A stretch of DNA of 64,000 bases. Source: Acinetobacter sp. XS-4. Lineage in GTDB: Bacteria; Pseudomonadota; Gammaproteobacteria; Pseudomonadales; Moraxellaceae. The notes below the pieces were generated by a model, which ran no database searches, was not told where the DNA came from, and worked only from the letters and a program-made list of their open reading frames with translations. The position numbers and the translations under genes were made by a program. Below, piece after piece: positions 27,202 to 36,459 of the stretch (its first letter is position 1; each line of letters opens with the position of its first letter). Location: contig NZ_CP094657.1 in assembly GCF_023920705.1 (NCBI RefSeq), positions 2,542,001 to 2,606,000 on the forward strand. Direction: 5' to 3'.

Positions 27202-28419
27202 TTATCCAATTACGCCCTTTTCTTTAAGCTCGACTAACTTGTCTGAAGAAACCACTCGGCCCAAAACGACCTGCGTATGCTCACCCAGCAGCGGCGGTGC
27301 TGTTTTGTACTCTACGGGTGTTCTAGAAAGTTTGATTGGCGACCCAATCACCTTCAGCTTTTCACGTTGGGGATGGTTCATCTCGACTAACATTTCTCGA
27401 GCAATCACTTGCGGCTCTTGAAAAGCTTGTTCCAAGTTATTAATAACACCGACGGGAACTTTAGCCGCATAGATTGCATCTACCCATTCATCAGCTGTTT
27501 TTGTTAAAAAGTGATTTGATAAAATTTCAATAATTTCATCACGATGCTTAATGCGGTCTGCATTTCGGGTAAAACGCACATCATTTGGTAAATCAGGTAA
27601 ACCTATACTTCTACAGAGTTGAATAAACTGAGTGTCATTTCCACATGCAATAATGAAATCACGGTCAGAAGCTTTGAACACTTGATAAGGCACAATATTG
27701 GCATGTGCGTTGCCATAACGTTTAGGGATATTTCCTGATGAAAGATAGTTCATTCCCTGATTTGCCATTGTGGCAATTTGGACATCAAGCAAAGCCATAT
27801 CAATGTATTGGCCTAAACCTGTCAAATGACGGTTGAGTAAAGCAGCCTGTATAGCAATCGTAGAGTAAAGTCCTGTAGCTAAATCAGAAAATGCGACCCC
27901 TACTTTTTGTGGACCGCCACCTGGCAAATCATCTCTCTCACCCGTAACCGACATGAGTCCGCCCATGCCCTGAATAATAAAATCATAACCGGGCTCTTCT
28001 GCTCTTGGGCCATTTTGACCAAAACCTGTAATTGAGCAATACACCAGTTTAGGGTTAATCTCAGATAAAGACTCATAGTCCAAACCGTATTTTTTCAAAG
28101 AACCCGCTTTGTAGTTTTCAATCACGACATCGGTGTCTTGAATAAGGGCTTTAATCAATTCTTGGCCATCAGGACTCGCAATATCGATAGCAACAGACAG
28201 TTTATTGCGGTTAGTAGACTGATAATAAGCAGCTTCTTGAGTGTCTTGGCCTGAGTCATCTTTCATCCAAGGTGGCCCCCAAGAACGGGTATCATCACCA
28301 ACTTTCGGTCTTTCAATTTTGATTACATCTGCACCCAAATCGGCAAGAATCTGTCCACACCAAGGCCCAGCCAATACCCGACTTAAGTCAAGCACCCGAA
28401 TTCCATTTAAAGCACCCAT
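27202..28419 (-). CDS. CaiB/BaiF-type (class III) CoA-transferase
   Basis: A 405-residue class III CoA-transferase. VLDLSRVLAGPWCGQILADLGADVIKIE opens the protein, and the catalytic aspartate is expected in the SGxGxxDxALLD-like segment GQYIDMALLDVQIA near residue 210, which marks the family. The sequence is close in style to transferases paired with glutaryl-CoA dehydrogenase, which use succinyl-CoA to activate dicarboxylates. The start at 28419 is favoured over 28425 by GGGATGAAG spacing. It is divergent from a DcaA-like dehydrogenase across a 324-bp gap. Together they could activate and oxidise one dicarboxylic acid, but the substrate is not determined. Confidence 0.88.
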   Translation of the reverse strand: MGALNGIRVLDLSRVLAGPWCGQILADLGADVIKIERPKVGDDTRSWGPPWMKDDSGQDTQEAAYYQSTNRNKLSVAIDIASPDGQELIKALIQDTDVVIENYKAGSLKKYGLDYESLSEINPKLVYCSITGFGQNGPRAEEPGYDFIIQGMGGLMSVTGERDDLPGGGPQKVGVAFSDLATGLYSTIAIQAALLNRHLTGLGQYIDMALLDVQIATMANQGMNYLSSGNIPKRYGNAHANIVPYQVFKASDRDFIIACGNDTQFIQLCRSIGLPDLPNDVRFTRNADRIKHRDEIIEILSNHFLTKTADEWVDAIYAAKVPVGVINNLEQAFQEPQVIAREMLVEMNHPQREKLKVIGSPIKLSRTPVEYKTAPPLLGEHTQVVLGRVVSSDKLVELKEKGVIG

Positions 28420-28476
28420 CTTCATCCCACTATATTTTGTGACTTATTTCCTATAGGAAAACTTATCCATTTAAAA

Positions 28477-28491
28477 TTTCGCATAGCGATA
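28477..28491. promoter_or_regulatory. Putative IclR-type operator
   Basis: TTTCGCATAGCGATA matches 12 of 14 informative positions of TTTCGCA-N-TGCGAAA. It lies 58 bp before the CoA-transferase start. Confidence 0.55.
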
Positions 28492-28620
28492 TATACTTTT
28501 AATATACATACCTCTTTTTAAAAATCAAACTTTAATTTTCCACTAAAAATAATGATTTTTTATAAGAAAATATAGCTTAAATAAATCAATAAATTAGCTA
28601 AAGATAAATCAATAACAAAG

Positions 28621-28635
28621 TACCGCATTGCGAAA
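28621..28635. promoter_or_regulatory. Putative IclR-type operator
   Basis: TACCGCATTGCGAAA matches 12 of 14 informative positions of the local dyad. It lies 114 bp before the acyl-CoA dehydrogenase start. Confidence 0.5.
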
Positions 28636-28749
28636 TTAATTTTCAAAATATGTTGTTTTGCATTCATCCTTTGATTACTATCGCTTCAAATATTGGTGAT
28701 TTTACGAACATCACATTGAAGTTTTTGCATGTAGTAAAAGGACGAGACT

Positions 28750-29901
28750 ATGATTCGAGATCAGGAAACCTTAGATCAACTTGTTGATATGATTCGACAA
28801 TTTGTTGAAGGTGTATTAATTCCTCATGAGAATGAAGTCGCTGAAACAGATGAAATTCCTCAAGATATTGTTGAGCAAATGAAAGCGCTGGGCTTATTTG
28901 GCTTAACTATCCCTGAAGAATACGAGGGTCTTGGACTGACAATGGAAGAAGAAGTCTATGTGGCTTTTGAATTAGGTCGTACCTCTCCTGCTTTTCGCTC
29001 TCTAATTGGAACCAATAATGGCATTGGCTCAAGTGGCCTGATTATTGACGGAACCGAAGCACAAAAATCATTTTTCTTGCCACGTTTAGCACGTGGTGAA
29101 GTGATCAGTTCTTTTTGCTTAACCGAACCAGATGCAGGTTCTGATGCGGCCTCTTTAAAAACCAGTGCAGTAAAAGAGGGTGACTTTTATATTTTAAATG
29201 GCACCAAACGTTTTATTACCAATGCTCCTCACGCTGGCGTATTCACAGTCATGGCACGTACAAACTTTGATATTAAAGGTGCTGGTGGTATTTCTGCTTT
29301 TATTGTCGATAGCCAAACTCTGGGGATTTTTCTTGGCAAACGCGATAAAAAGATGGGACAAAAAGGTGCACATACCTGTGACGTCATTTTTGAAAATTGT
29401 CGCATCCCTGCTTCTGCATTGATTGGTGGTGTTGAAGGTGTTGGTTTTAAGACTGCCATGAAAGTACTCGATAAAGGCCGTTTGCATATTGCGGCTTTGA
29501 GTGTTGGAGCAGCAACCCGAATGCTAGATGATTCTTTAAATTACGCCATCGAACGTAAGCAATTTGGACAACCGATTGCGGAATTTCAACTCATTCAAGC
29601 CATGCTAGCTGACTCAAAAGCTGAAATTTATGCAGCCAAATGCATGGTCTTAGATGCTGCTCGCCTACGTGATGCAGGAAAAAACGTTAGCACTGAAGCT
29701 TCCTGCGCAAAAATGTTTGCAACCGAAATGTGTGGCCGTGTCGCTGATCGCTGCGTACAAATTCACGGCGGCGCTGGCTATATCAGTGAGTATGCGATTG
29801 AACGTTTTTATCGCGATGTCCGTTTGTTCCGTCTTTATGAAGGCACGACCCAAATTCAACAAATGATTATTGCCCGAAACATGATTCGCGCTGCGTCTTA
29901 A
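28750..29901 (+). CDS. Acyl-CoA dehydrogenase, DcaA paralogue
   Basis: A 383-residue acyl-CoA dehydrogenase very close to DcaA (15996-17150). Large blocks around the FAD loop CLTEPDAGSDAAS, the ENCRIPASALIGGVEGVG segment and the C-terminal IHGGAGYISEYAIERFYRDVR-LYEGTTQ signature are nearly unchanged, including the likely catalytic glutamate. It should oxidise a dicarboxylyl-CoA or similar acyl-CoA to the enoyl form. If the adjacent class III transferase acts on glutarate, a glutaryl-CoA dehydrogenase role is possible, but the sequence looks more like a duplicated DcaA. A strong AAAAGGAC site precedes the ATG. A DcaK-like transporter follows. Confidence 0.9.
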   Translation: MIRDQETLDQLVDMIRQFVEGVLIPHENEVAETDEIPQDIVEQMKALGLFGLTIPEEYEGLGLTMEEEVYVAFELGRTSPAFRSLIGTNNGIGSSGLIIDGTEAQKSFFLPRLARGEVISSFCLTEPDAGSDAASLKTSAVKEGDFYILNGTKRFITNAPHAGVFTVMARTNFDIKGAGGISAFIVDSQTLGIFLGKRDKKMGQKGAHTCDVIFENCRIPASALIGGVEGVGFKTAMKVLDKGRLHIAALSVGAATRMLDDSLNYAIERKQFGQPIAEFQLIQAMLADSKAEIYAAKCMVLDAARLRDAGKNVSTEASCAKMFATEMCGRVADRCVQIHGGAGYISEYAIERFYRDVRLFRLYEGTTQIQQMIIARNMIRAAS

Positions 29902-29962
29902 TCAAATTTTAAGCACTTCAAAACGACTTGAACTGCTTTCAATCAAATGTAGGTAATGGATT

Positions 29963-31213
29963 ATGGCTACAAATTACAAAGAAGGTCTTTCTCGTATACA
30001 GCCTCATACGTGGAAAATAGCATTTATTTTTGCATTTCTAGCACTATTAGTAGATGGAGCAGATTTGATGCTGCTGTCTTATAGCTTAAATAGTATTAAG
30101 GCAGATTTTGGATTAAGTTCAGTACAAGCAGGTATGCTTGGCAGTTTTACATTGGCAGGAATGGCCGTTGGAGGCATTTTTGGAGGATGGGCATGCGATA
30201 AATTTGGTCGCGTCCGCATTGTTGTTATTTCTATTTTAATTTTCTCACTCCTCACCTGTGGCTTAGGTTTTACTCAGAGCTTTCTTCAATTTGGTATTTT
30301 AAGATTTTTTGCATCACTTGGTTTGGGTTCACTTTATATTGCCTGTAATACCCTCATGGCCGAATATGTACCAACACGTTTCCGTACAACTGTACTCGGC
30401 ACGCTACAAGCTGGCTGGACGGTAGGCTATATTGTTGCGACTTTGCTTGCAGGTTGGATTATTCCTGATCATGGCTGGCGCATGCTGTTTTATGTTGCGA
30501 TTATTCCCGTTGTTATTGCTGTGCTCATGCATATTCTTGTACCAGAACCAGAAGCATGGCAAAAGTCACGACTACAACAACCTGTTGTAGCGCAAAACGC
30601 ATCGAAAACTTCAGCATTTAAGCTTATTTTCCAAGATAAACGAAACCGTAATATGTTTATCTTATGGGCGTTAACCGCAGGCTTTTTACAGTTTGGTTAC
30701 TATGGCGTAAATAACTGGATGCCGTCATACCTTGAAAGTGAACTCGGTATGAAGTTTAAAGAAATGACGGCCTATATGGTAGGTACATATACCGCCATGA
30801 TTTTAGGTAAAGTTCTTGCGGGTATGATGGCAGATAAATTAGGGCGTCGTTTTACCTATGCTTTTGGTGCAATTGGTACTGCTATTTTCCTACCGCTAAT
30901 CGTGTTTTATAACTCACCAAGCAACATTCTATATTTATTGGTCACCTTTGGTTTCCTCTACGGCATCCCTTATGGCGTAAATGCAACTTATATGACCGAA
31001 AGCTTTGCGACAGCAATTCGCGGTACAGCCATTGGTGGCGCTTATAATGTCGGACGTTTAGGCGCTGCATTAGCCCCTGCAACTATCGGTTTCTTAGCCT
31101 CTGGCGGGTCTATTGGTTTAGGTTTTGTCGTCATGGGTGCAGCTTATCTGATTTGTGGTGTGATACCAGCCCTATTCATTAAAGAGAAATTATATGACCC
31201 TCAAAAGTCATAA
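29963..31213 (+). CDS. AAHS-family MFS transporter, DcaK paralogue
   Basis: A 416-residue, 12-helix symporter paralogous to DcaK. It shares LLVDGADLMLLSYSL, GGWACDKFGRVRIVV, GYYGVNNWMPSYLESELG and the C-terminal FIKEKLYDPQKS ending. Such carriers bring aromatic or dicarboxylic acids in with protons. It lies 61 bp after the acyl-CoA dehydrogenase, so the pair keeps the dcaA-dcaK adjacency, on the opposite strand. The probable role is uptake of the second module's acid substrate. TAGGTAA lies at a fair distance before the ATG. Confidence 0.88.
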   Translation: MATNYKEGLSRIQPHTWKIAFIFAFLALLVDGADLMLLSYSLNSIKADFGLSSVQAGMLGSFTLAGMAVGGIFGGWACDKFGRVRIVVISILIFSLLTCGLGFTQSFLQFGILRFFASLGLGSLYIACNTLMAEYVPTRFRTTVLGTLQAGWTVGYIVATLLAGWIIPDHGWRMLFYVAIIPVVIAVLMHILVPEPEAWQKSRLQQPVVAQNASKTSAFKLIFQDKRNRNMFILWALTAGFLQFGYYGVNNWMPSYLESELGMKFKEMTAYMVGTYTAMILGKVLAGMMADKLGRRFTYAFGAIGTAIFLPLIVFYNSPSNILYLLVTFGFLYGIPYGVNATYMTESFATAIRGTAIGGAYNVGRLGAALAPATIGFLASGGSIGLGFVVMGAAYLICGVIPALFIKEKLYDPQKS

Positions 31214-31374
31214 AAAGATCTATCACATAGGTCATATACCTATATGGTTGATGTTTCTAACGAACTAAACACATATTTTGGATCGTTAGCAAGAAATAAG
31301 GAATCTACTCATTAAAGTTAATCCTTATTTCCATATATGTAGAGTTTATCTACTCTTCATTTTAATTTTTTAGG

Positions 31375-31404
31375 TAAGCTTAGCTCCCAAGGGAGCTAAG
31401 CTTA
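31375..31404. repeat. Strong inverted repeat without U-tract
   Basis: TAAGCTTAGCTCCC and GGGAGCTAAGCTTA form a perfect 14-bp stem with a 2-nt loop, between the convergent transporter and phnX genes. Neither strand has a T-run directly after it, so it is not a textbook terminator, although it may still block read-through. The rest of 31214-31428 shows nothing else. Confidence 0.6.
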
Positions 31405-31428
31405 AAAAGCTATAGACCTAAACTTTGT

Positions 31429-32244
31429 TTAAGGTCGTTCACCCTGCCCCAAACGACGTTCAATATCATCTAAAACATTTGGCAGGTCAGCGACACTATC
31501 AATCACATAGTGAGCACCCGACGCATTCATTTTTTGATAGGCCTTATCTTTTAGAATGATCTGCTCATCCGCCGATAATGCGCTCCACTCTTCATAGCTT
31601 AAACCGACTTCATTGCCGCTAATCGCAAGCCCGACCGTCCAGCATCCTGCGTTTAAACCTTCATCAATACCCACCACGGTATCGTCTACTTTTACAACTG
31701 TTTTGATGTCGGATACATCAAGTTGAATTAAGTTTTTCCATAACATTTCAGGATATGGACGACCGAATTTCACGTCACTGGCAGTAACAATACAGTCTGG
31801 TCGGTAGCCTTGATCGGCAGCATCTTTGACCAAGCGGCCAATCATCATTAATGCATAACCTGTGTTACTGCCAATTTTTGCGCCACGCTTTTTAATATTT
31901 TCAAAAGTAGCTAATGCACCCGGAATTAAAGCAGAACATTTTGGAATAGAATTTAACTGATAAGGAATAAAGTCTTTATATAGACGGTCAATATCTGCTT
32001 CAGTTGCAGGCTTCCCATATACTTCCTGCCATACAGATGCTACACGCGGCATTTTTAAAACAGCAGCAATATGATCACGTTTTTCTAAACCCATTGGCGC
32101 ACGCGCTTCTTCAACCGTAATTTCAATGTTGTTGTCTTTAAATAAAGCCATAAAAGCCAAAATTGGTGCACGTGAGCCGAAATCTACTGTTGTGCCAGCC
32201 CAGTCAAAAACTACAGCCTGAATTTGTATATTGTTGATCGTCAT
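31429..32244 (-). CDS. phnX: Phosphonoacetaldehyde hydrolase
   Basis: A 271-residue HAD-superfamily enzyme. It cleaves the carbon-phosphorus bond of phosphonoacetaldehyde to acetaldehyde and phosphate. The nucleophile aspartate is in VVFDWAGTTVDFG near residue 14, and MGLEKRDHI near residue 54 supplies the Schiff-base lysine that is diagnostic for PhnX. KVDDTVVGIDEGLNAG holds the C-terminal Mg-binding acidic residues. It follows phnW by 35 bp on the same strand with a GAGGAAT site. It is the second enzyme of 2-aminoethylphosphonate breakdown. Confidence 0.95.
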   Translation of the reverse strand: MTINNIQIQAVVFDWAGTTVDFGSRAPILAFMALFKDNNIEITVEEARAPMGLEKRDHIAAVLKMPRVASVWQEVYGKPATEADIDRLYKDFIPYQLNSIPKCSALIPGALATFENIKKRGAKIGSNTGYALMMIGRLVKDAADQGYRPDCIVTASDVKFGRPYPEMLWKNLIQLDVSDIKTVVKVDDTVVGIDEGLNAGCWTVGLAISGNEVGLSYEEWSALSADEQIILKDKAYQKMNASGAHYVIDSVADLPNVLDDIERRLGQGERP

Positions 32245-32279
32245 GGTGTATTCCTCTAATTTAAATAATTTAATAAAAA

Positions 32280-33440
32280 TTATGCTGTTACAGCTGGATT
32301 TGGGTGGCTTTCGCAGTAGTTGGCAATCGCAGCAAGAAGGCCTTCAATGTCCTGAATATAAACTTCGCCAATATTGCCAATACGGAAACAGTTAAGATCT
32401 GTGACTTTGCCCGGATAAATCACATAGCCTGATTTTTTTAACGTTTCATAAAATGACTGAAAGCTAAATGTTTCAGCTGTCGGGTAAAGAAAAGTGGTAA
32501 TAATGGGTGATTGTGGACACTGCTCACCAAGCACCAATTCAAAACCAAGCTGTTGCATACCTTTCGATAAGGTTTGTTGGTTTTGTAAATAACGTTGATA
32601 ACGTGCTGCAACGCCACCTTCTGCCTCAAGCTCAAGTAATGCTTGATAAAAGGCACGTACTACATGAGTTGGCGAGGTAAAACGCCATTTGCCATTATGC
32701 TGCTCCATGGTATGCCACTGGTCATATAAATCGAGGCTGACCGAACGTGCCAAACCTTTACATGCCTCTAGGCAATCACGCTTTGCCAAAATAAAACCAA
32801 AGCCCGGAACACCTTGAATACATTTATTTGCACTTGAAATCAGAAAATCAATTTCAAGCTCAGCCATATCCATTGGCACACCGCCAAATGAACTCATCGC
32901 ATCTACAATCCAGACTTTTCCTGCTGCTTTAACCAAACGGCCAATGTCTTGAATTGGGTTTAAAATTCCTGTGGTGGTTTCACAATGCACACAAGCAACG
33001 TGACTAATGGTTTTATCTTCTAAAACACACTCAATCTCTTGTAAATCTGGTGTCTGGGTTTCTAAATAATTCAGCTCTACAACTTCAATATTTAGGCAAC
33101 GTGCCATTTGCACCATACGTACACCGTATGCGCCATTATTAATGATTAAGATTTTGCCATCACGCGGAATAGCTGATCCAATCACAGACTCTACAGCAAA
33201 GCTACCACTGCCTTGCATTAGCACAGCCGTATATTTTTCAGGTTGGCTGGTTGCCAAGTTGACGAGACGAGAGCGGATATCTTGTACAAGTGAATTATAT
33301 TCTTGGTCCCAAGTACACCAGTCTTTTTGCATGGCGCGGCGTACTGTTGTCGATGTTGATAAAGGTCCTGGAGTGAGAAGTAAATACTTGTTCTCTAAGT
33401 CCATATCGAGTTGTGGTTGCATGTTCATAATGTTACTCAT
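32280..33440 (-). CDS. phnW: 2-aminoethylphosphonate:pyruvate transaminase
   Basis: A PLP-dependent class V aminotransferase, 386 residues from this start. It converts 2-aminoethylphosphonate and pyruvate to phosphonoacetaldehyde and alanine. [10 protein letters not shown] near the N-terminus binds phosphonate. [13 protein letters not shown] carries the PLP aspartate, and [15 protein letters not shown] carries the Schiff-base lysine. The frame opens at a TTG at 33470 inside an operator dyad, so the ATG at 33440 (or 33428) is preferred. It is the first gene of a phnWX transcript with its own operator 30 bp upstream. Confidence 0.93.
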   Translation of the reverse strand: MSNIMNMQPQLDMDLENKYLLLTPGPLSTSTTVRRAMQKDWCTWDQEYNSLVQDIRSRLVNLATSQPEKYTAVLMQGSGSFAVESVIGSAIPRDGKILIINNGAYGVRMVQMARCLNIEVVELNYLETQTPDLQEIECVLEDKTISHVACVHCETTTGILNPIQDIGRLVKAAGKVWIVDAMSSFGGVPMDMAELEIDFLISSANKCIQGVPGFGFILAKRDCLEACKGLARSVSLDLYDQWHTMEQHNGKWRFTSPTHVVRAFYQALLELEAEGGVAARYQRYLQNQQTLSKGMQQLGFELVLGEQCPQSPIITTFLYPTAETFSFQSFYETLKKSGYVIYPGKVTDLNCFRIGNIGEVYIQDIEGLLAAIANYCESHPNPAVTA

Positions 33441-33469
33441 TTCTTTCGCGTTAATTTCAATATATACCA

Positions 33470-33487
33470 ATCTGGTTTAAACCAGAT
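33470..33487. promoter_or_regulatory. Putative operator of phnWX
   Basis: ATCTGGTTTAAACCAGAT is a perfect 18-bp palindrome, 30 bp before phnW and 7 bp after the stop of the FAD oxidase gene. The same sequence, extended to 20 bp, occurs at 38781-38800, before the importer operon. The GntR regulator of this cluster is the likely ligand. Confidence 0.8.
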
Positions 33488-33493
33488 GACAAA

Positions 33494-34648
33494 CTAATAA
33501 ATATTTTGTGTTAAAACTTCTTTCATAAATCCGGCCCCTGTGGTCATGCCTTTACCGGCAATCGCACTCACCAGAAAAATGTTTTTCTCAGCTTCAGTGA
33601 CACAGGCCAACTCATGTTCATGGGTCAGGTAATAACCATTCCAGCGTTTTTGAATTGGAGGTAAAGTCAGACCTAATTTTTCGTGGCAGTAAGCTTGAAT
33701 AAACTCATTAATCTCTTCACGCTGCTCAAATTGAGGCGCTTCATTAATCGAATGATATTCGTGGCTATCACCTACGATCAGTTCGCCAAATTCGTTTTGT
33801 TTAATCAGAATATGAATGCCGAACTCTTTAATAAATCCCTGTTGCGATGCTTTAACCAGCTCAGCATGACTTGGGCAAATTTCAAAAGCCGGATAACGTG
33901 AAATAGATAAGCCTGAATAAAGAGAAGCATTTAATTTTTGTTGAAATGGTTGAGTCAGGGCCATTTGTAAGCCACAACGTTTCAAGTTCAAACTTTGTAA
34001 GAGATCTGGATATAAAACATCGATGATTTCACCGTGACAGATCAAAACTTTATTTGCCCGATAAGTCACTCCACTTGCCAAACGAACGTGACAGCTTCCA
34101 TGCTGATATTGAGTTTGAACAACACAAGCATTGGTATAAATTTCTACACCTTTACTTTCGGCATATGCCAACAGTCGCTGACCAATCACATGCGGTTCGA
34201 CCGAATAATCTTCTTCAAAAACCAAGCCGCCTTGAAACTGCTGCTCGGGGTTCAAATATGAAAATTGTGTGGTCAGTTCTTCATGCTTTAGCAAATGAAC
34301 TGGAATTTGATAGTTATTTGCACGCTCGGCAAACTCATTTAAAACCTGCCATTCAAGTGCAGTGTTTGCGAGATAAACACCTTGGCGTTGAGCAAATGAA
34401 ATATCGGTTTCAGCTTGAATACGCTGATAAAAAGAACGCGTTTCAAGCGCGTAGTTTCGCCACTGCTGCTCTGGATGGGTTAAGGTCGATGTTCCGACCA
34501 TGCCAAAATTACGGCGAGTTGCACCCACAGGTTTGGCATTTTTCTCGAAGATACAGACTTTTAAGCCTTGGTCTTGCGCCTGTATGGCAGCGGATAAACC
34601 TAAAATACCGGCGCCGACAACAATTAAATCAAACTTTGCGTTATTCAT
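33494..34648 (-). CDS. FAD-dependent oxidase of 2-aminoethylphosphonate clusters
   Basis: A 384-residue DadA/glycine-oxidase-like flavoprotein with the N-terminal dinucleotide loop VVGAGILGLSAAIQAQ and a C-terminal AIAGKGMTTGAGF segment. Members of this family recur beside phnW and phnX and have been reported to oxidise 2-aminoethylphosphonate or its N-alkyl derivatives to phosphonoacetaldehyde. That would give a second, pyruvate-independent route into PhnX or widen the substrate range. It lies after the ABC permease gene and before the phnW operator, in the same direction. The exact substrate cannot be told from sequence. Confidence 0.82.
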   Translation of the reverse strand: MNNAKFDLIVVGAGILGLSAAIQAQDQGLKVCIFEKNAKPVGATRRNFGMVGTSTLTHPEQQWRNYALETRSFYQRIQAETDISFAQRQGVYLANTALEWQVLNEFAERANNYQIPVHLLKHEELTTQFSYLNPEQQFQGGLVFEEDYSVEPHVIGQRLLAYAESKGVEIYTNACVVQTQYQHGSCHVRLASGVTYRANKVLICHGEIIDVLYPDLLQSLNLKRCGLQMALTQPFQQKLNASLYSGLSISRYPAFEICPSHAELVKASQQGFIKEFGIHILIKQNEFGELIVGDSHEYHSINEAPQFEQREEINEFIQAYCHEKLGLTLPPIQKRWNGYYLTHEHELACVTEAEKNIFLVSAIAGKGMTTGAGFMKEVLTQNIY

Positions 34649-34749
34649 AAGACTTCCAATTTGCGAAATTTAGGATGAATAAACCCTTGCCTTGTTGAAC
34701 AAAGCGTTTCGTTTCAGTCGGTTAAATAAAAATTGTGTTTAGCTAAAAC

Positions 34750-36459
34750 TTAATGAGCGCTTTCGCGCCATTGCTGACTTCTTGCCATAATTTTTCTGGT
34801 AAATAACCAGTGAATGAGTTTTACAACACATGAGGTGGTTAAAATGAGAATGCTCATAGCAACAGCAGCAACCGTATCGCCTGCATCATCCATATTTAAA
34901 ACCGCCACCGCCGCTAAACTGGTGTCTGGTGAATAGAGGAAAATCGCAGCCGACACAGTCGTCATGGCATTCACAAAAACATAGACCGATACATCGCATA
35001 GCGCCGGAAAACACATTGGCAAATACACTTTCCAAAAGGTTTTCCACTTCGATGTTCCTAGTGTTTGTGCTGCCTGATCGAGTTGTAGCGGAATCTGTTT
35101 AATGGCATTGGTTAAAGTAAGATGTGGCACGGTGTAATAATGCACGATGGTTGAAATCACCAAAATGGTCATGGTTCCATACAGCACATTTAAAGGGTTG
35201 CTTTGCTGGTTAAAAAACAAAATATAAGCAATACCTAAGACCAATCCCGGCACAGCGAGTGGCAGTAAAACCAAAGCTTGTACATAGTTTTTAATCAGTG
35301 GATGTGCTTTAAAACGTTCGGTTAATAGCGCCACCATAAAAATGAGTGCTGTTCCGAAAATCGTACTAAACAGTGCCATACGAACCGAGTTGAAGTACGC
35401 AGCCCAACCGCCGCCATCGACATATTCAAAACTGTAATGTGCCAAGGTCAAAGACAAATCATAAGGCCAAGACTGGATAAATGAAGCCAACACAGCCGTA
35501 AAGATAATCAGTAAAATTGCACCTGAAACCAAACCACAAAATAGGCTTAGAACGACTTCAAGTTTTTTATTCAGTGCAGAGACATAAGGTTTAGCCTGAA
35601 AAGCTTGAAACCGTTCATGGCGCTTGCTTTGTATCCGGTCGAAAATGAATACAAAAACTGCGGGTAGCAATAACAAGATGGAAATGACCGCACCCATGCT
35701 CATGTTCTGCTGACCAATAATCTGTTTATAGACATCAAGCGCCATCATGTTAAATGAACCGCCAATGACTTTTGGAATACCAAAATCGGTCAACACATAA
35801 ATAAAAGCCACCAGACTTGCACTGATGAGTCCATAACGAATTGCAGGTAGCGTGACATGGTAATGGGTCTTCCAAATATTTTTGCCGAGTGACAAAGATG
35901 CCTCAATTAAACGCTGATCGACACTGCGAAAAGACACCATCATCAACATTAAAATTGCTGGAAATAGCCAAAAGCAATAACTGATTAAAATACCGATTGG
36001 GCCATAAATTTGTATATCGCCCAGCAAAGGTTTAAACACACCTTGCTTACCAAACAAATAAACCAATGCCAAAGAAGGCAAAAGTGACGGCGCTAAAATC
36101 GGTAAAAAAGCGACCACTTTAAAGAAGCCTTTTCCTTTCATATTGACGTTGGTCAGGGCAAAAGCATAAATACTGGCAAGAAATACTGTAATGACAGTAG
36201 CAGCACAAGCAACCCACACCGAGTTAAATACAGAGCTGAGTAAAGCTGGACTTGAAAAATAGTTATAAAAATTTTCAAGGCCAACAAATTTTTGATTTTC
36301 GTCAAAAAAAGCTGTTTCAAACAGCATCATTAAAGGAGCAATAATTGCTAAAGTCAAAGCGATTGCGACCATAGCCAAAGCAATATTTGATCTTAATGAA
36401 TATTCAGTTTTTCGACGCGGCTGTGTTTTTAAAACCGCTGAAGCAGCTTCATTTAACAT
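34750..36459 (-). CDS. Phosphonate ABC importer, two-domain permease
   Basis: A 569-residue inner-membrane protein with two binding-protein-dependent transport domains in one chain, each with about six helices. EAA-loop-like segments are SLSLGKNIWKTHYHVTLPAIRYG near residue 185 and AQTLGTSKWKTFWKVYLPMCFPA near residue 470. This is the fused form of the PhnU/PhnV permease pair, also like FbpB/CysTW-type iron permeases. Its start overlaps the ATPase stop by 7 bp. With the neighbouring ATPase and lipoprotein it forms a complete importer, and the phn gene context points to 2-aminoethylphosphonate. Confidence 0.88.
   Translation of the reverse strand: MLNEAASAVLKTQPRRKTEYSLRSNIALAMVAIALTLAIIAPLMMLFETAFFDENQKFVGLENFYNYFSSPALLSSVFNSVWVACAATVITVFLASIYAFALTNVNMKGKGFFKVVAFLPILAPSLLPSLALVYLFGKQGVFKPLLGDIQIYGPIGILISYCFWLFPAILMLMMVSFRSVDQRLIEASLSLGKNIWKTHYHVTLPAIRYGLISASLVAFIYVLTDFGIPKVIGGSFNMMALDVYKQIIGQQNMSMGAVISILLLLPAVFVFIFDRIQSKRHERFQAFQAKPYVSALNKKLEVVLSLFCGLVSGAILLIIFTAVLASFIQSWPYDLSLTLAHYSFEYVDGGGWAAYFNSVRMALFSTIFGTALIFMVALLTERFKAHPLIKNYVQALVLLPLAVPGLVLGIAYILFFNQQSNPLNVLYGTMTILVISTIVHYYTVPHLTLTNAIKQIPLQLDQAAQTLGTSKWKTFWKVYLPMCFPALCDVSVYVFVNAMTTVSAAIFLYSPDTSLAAVAVLNMDDAGDTVAAVAMSILILTTSCVVKLIHWLFTRKIMARSQQWRESAH

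Larger units (their letters stand above)
28426..28749. promoter_or_regulatory. Divergent control region of the second module
   Basis: This 324-bp AT-rich gap holds the promoters of the CoA-transferase and of the DcaA paralogue. Two IclR-type dyads are present, one near each gene (28477-28491 and 28621-28635), 144 bp apart centre to centre. Confidence 0.6.
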
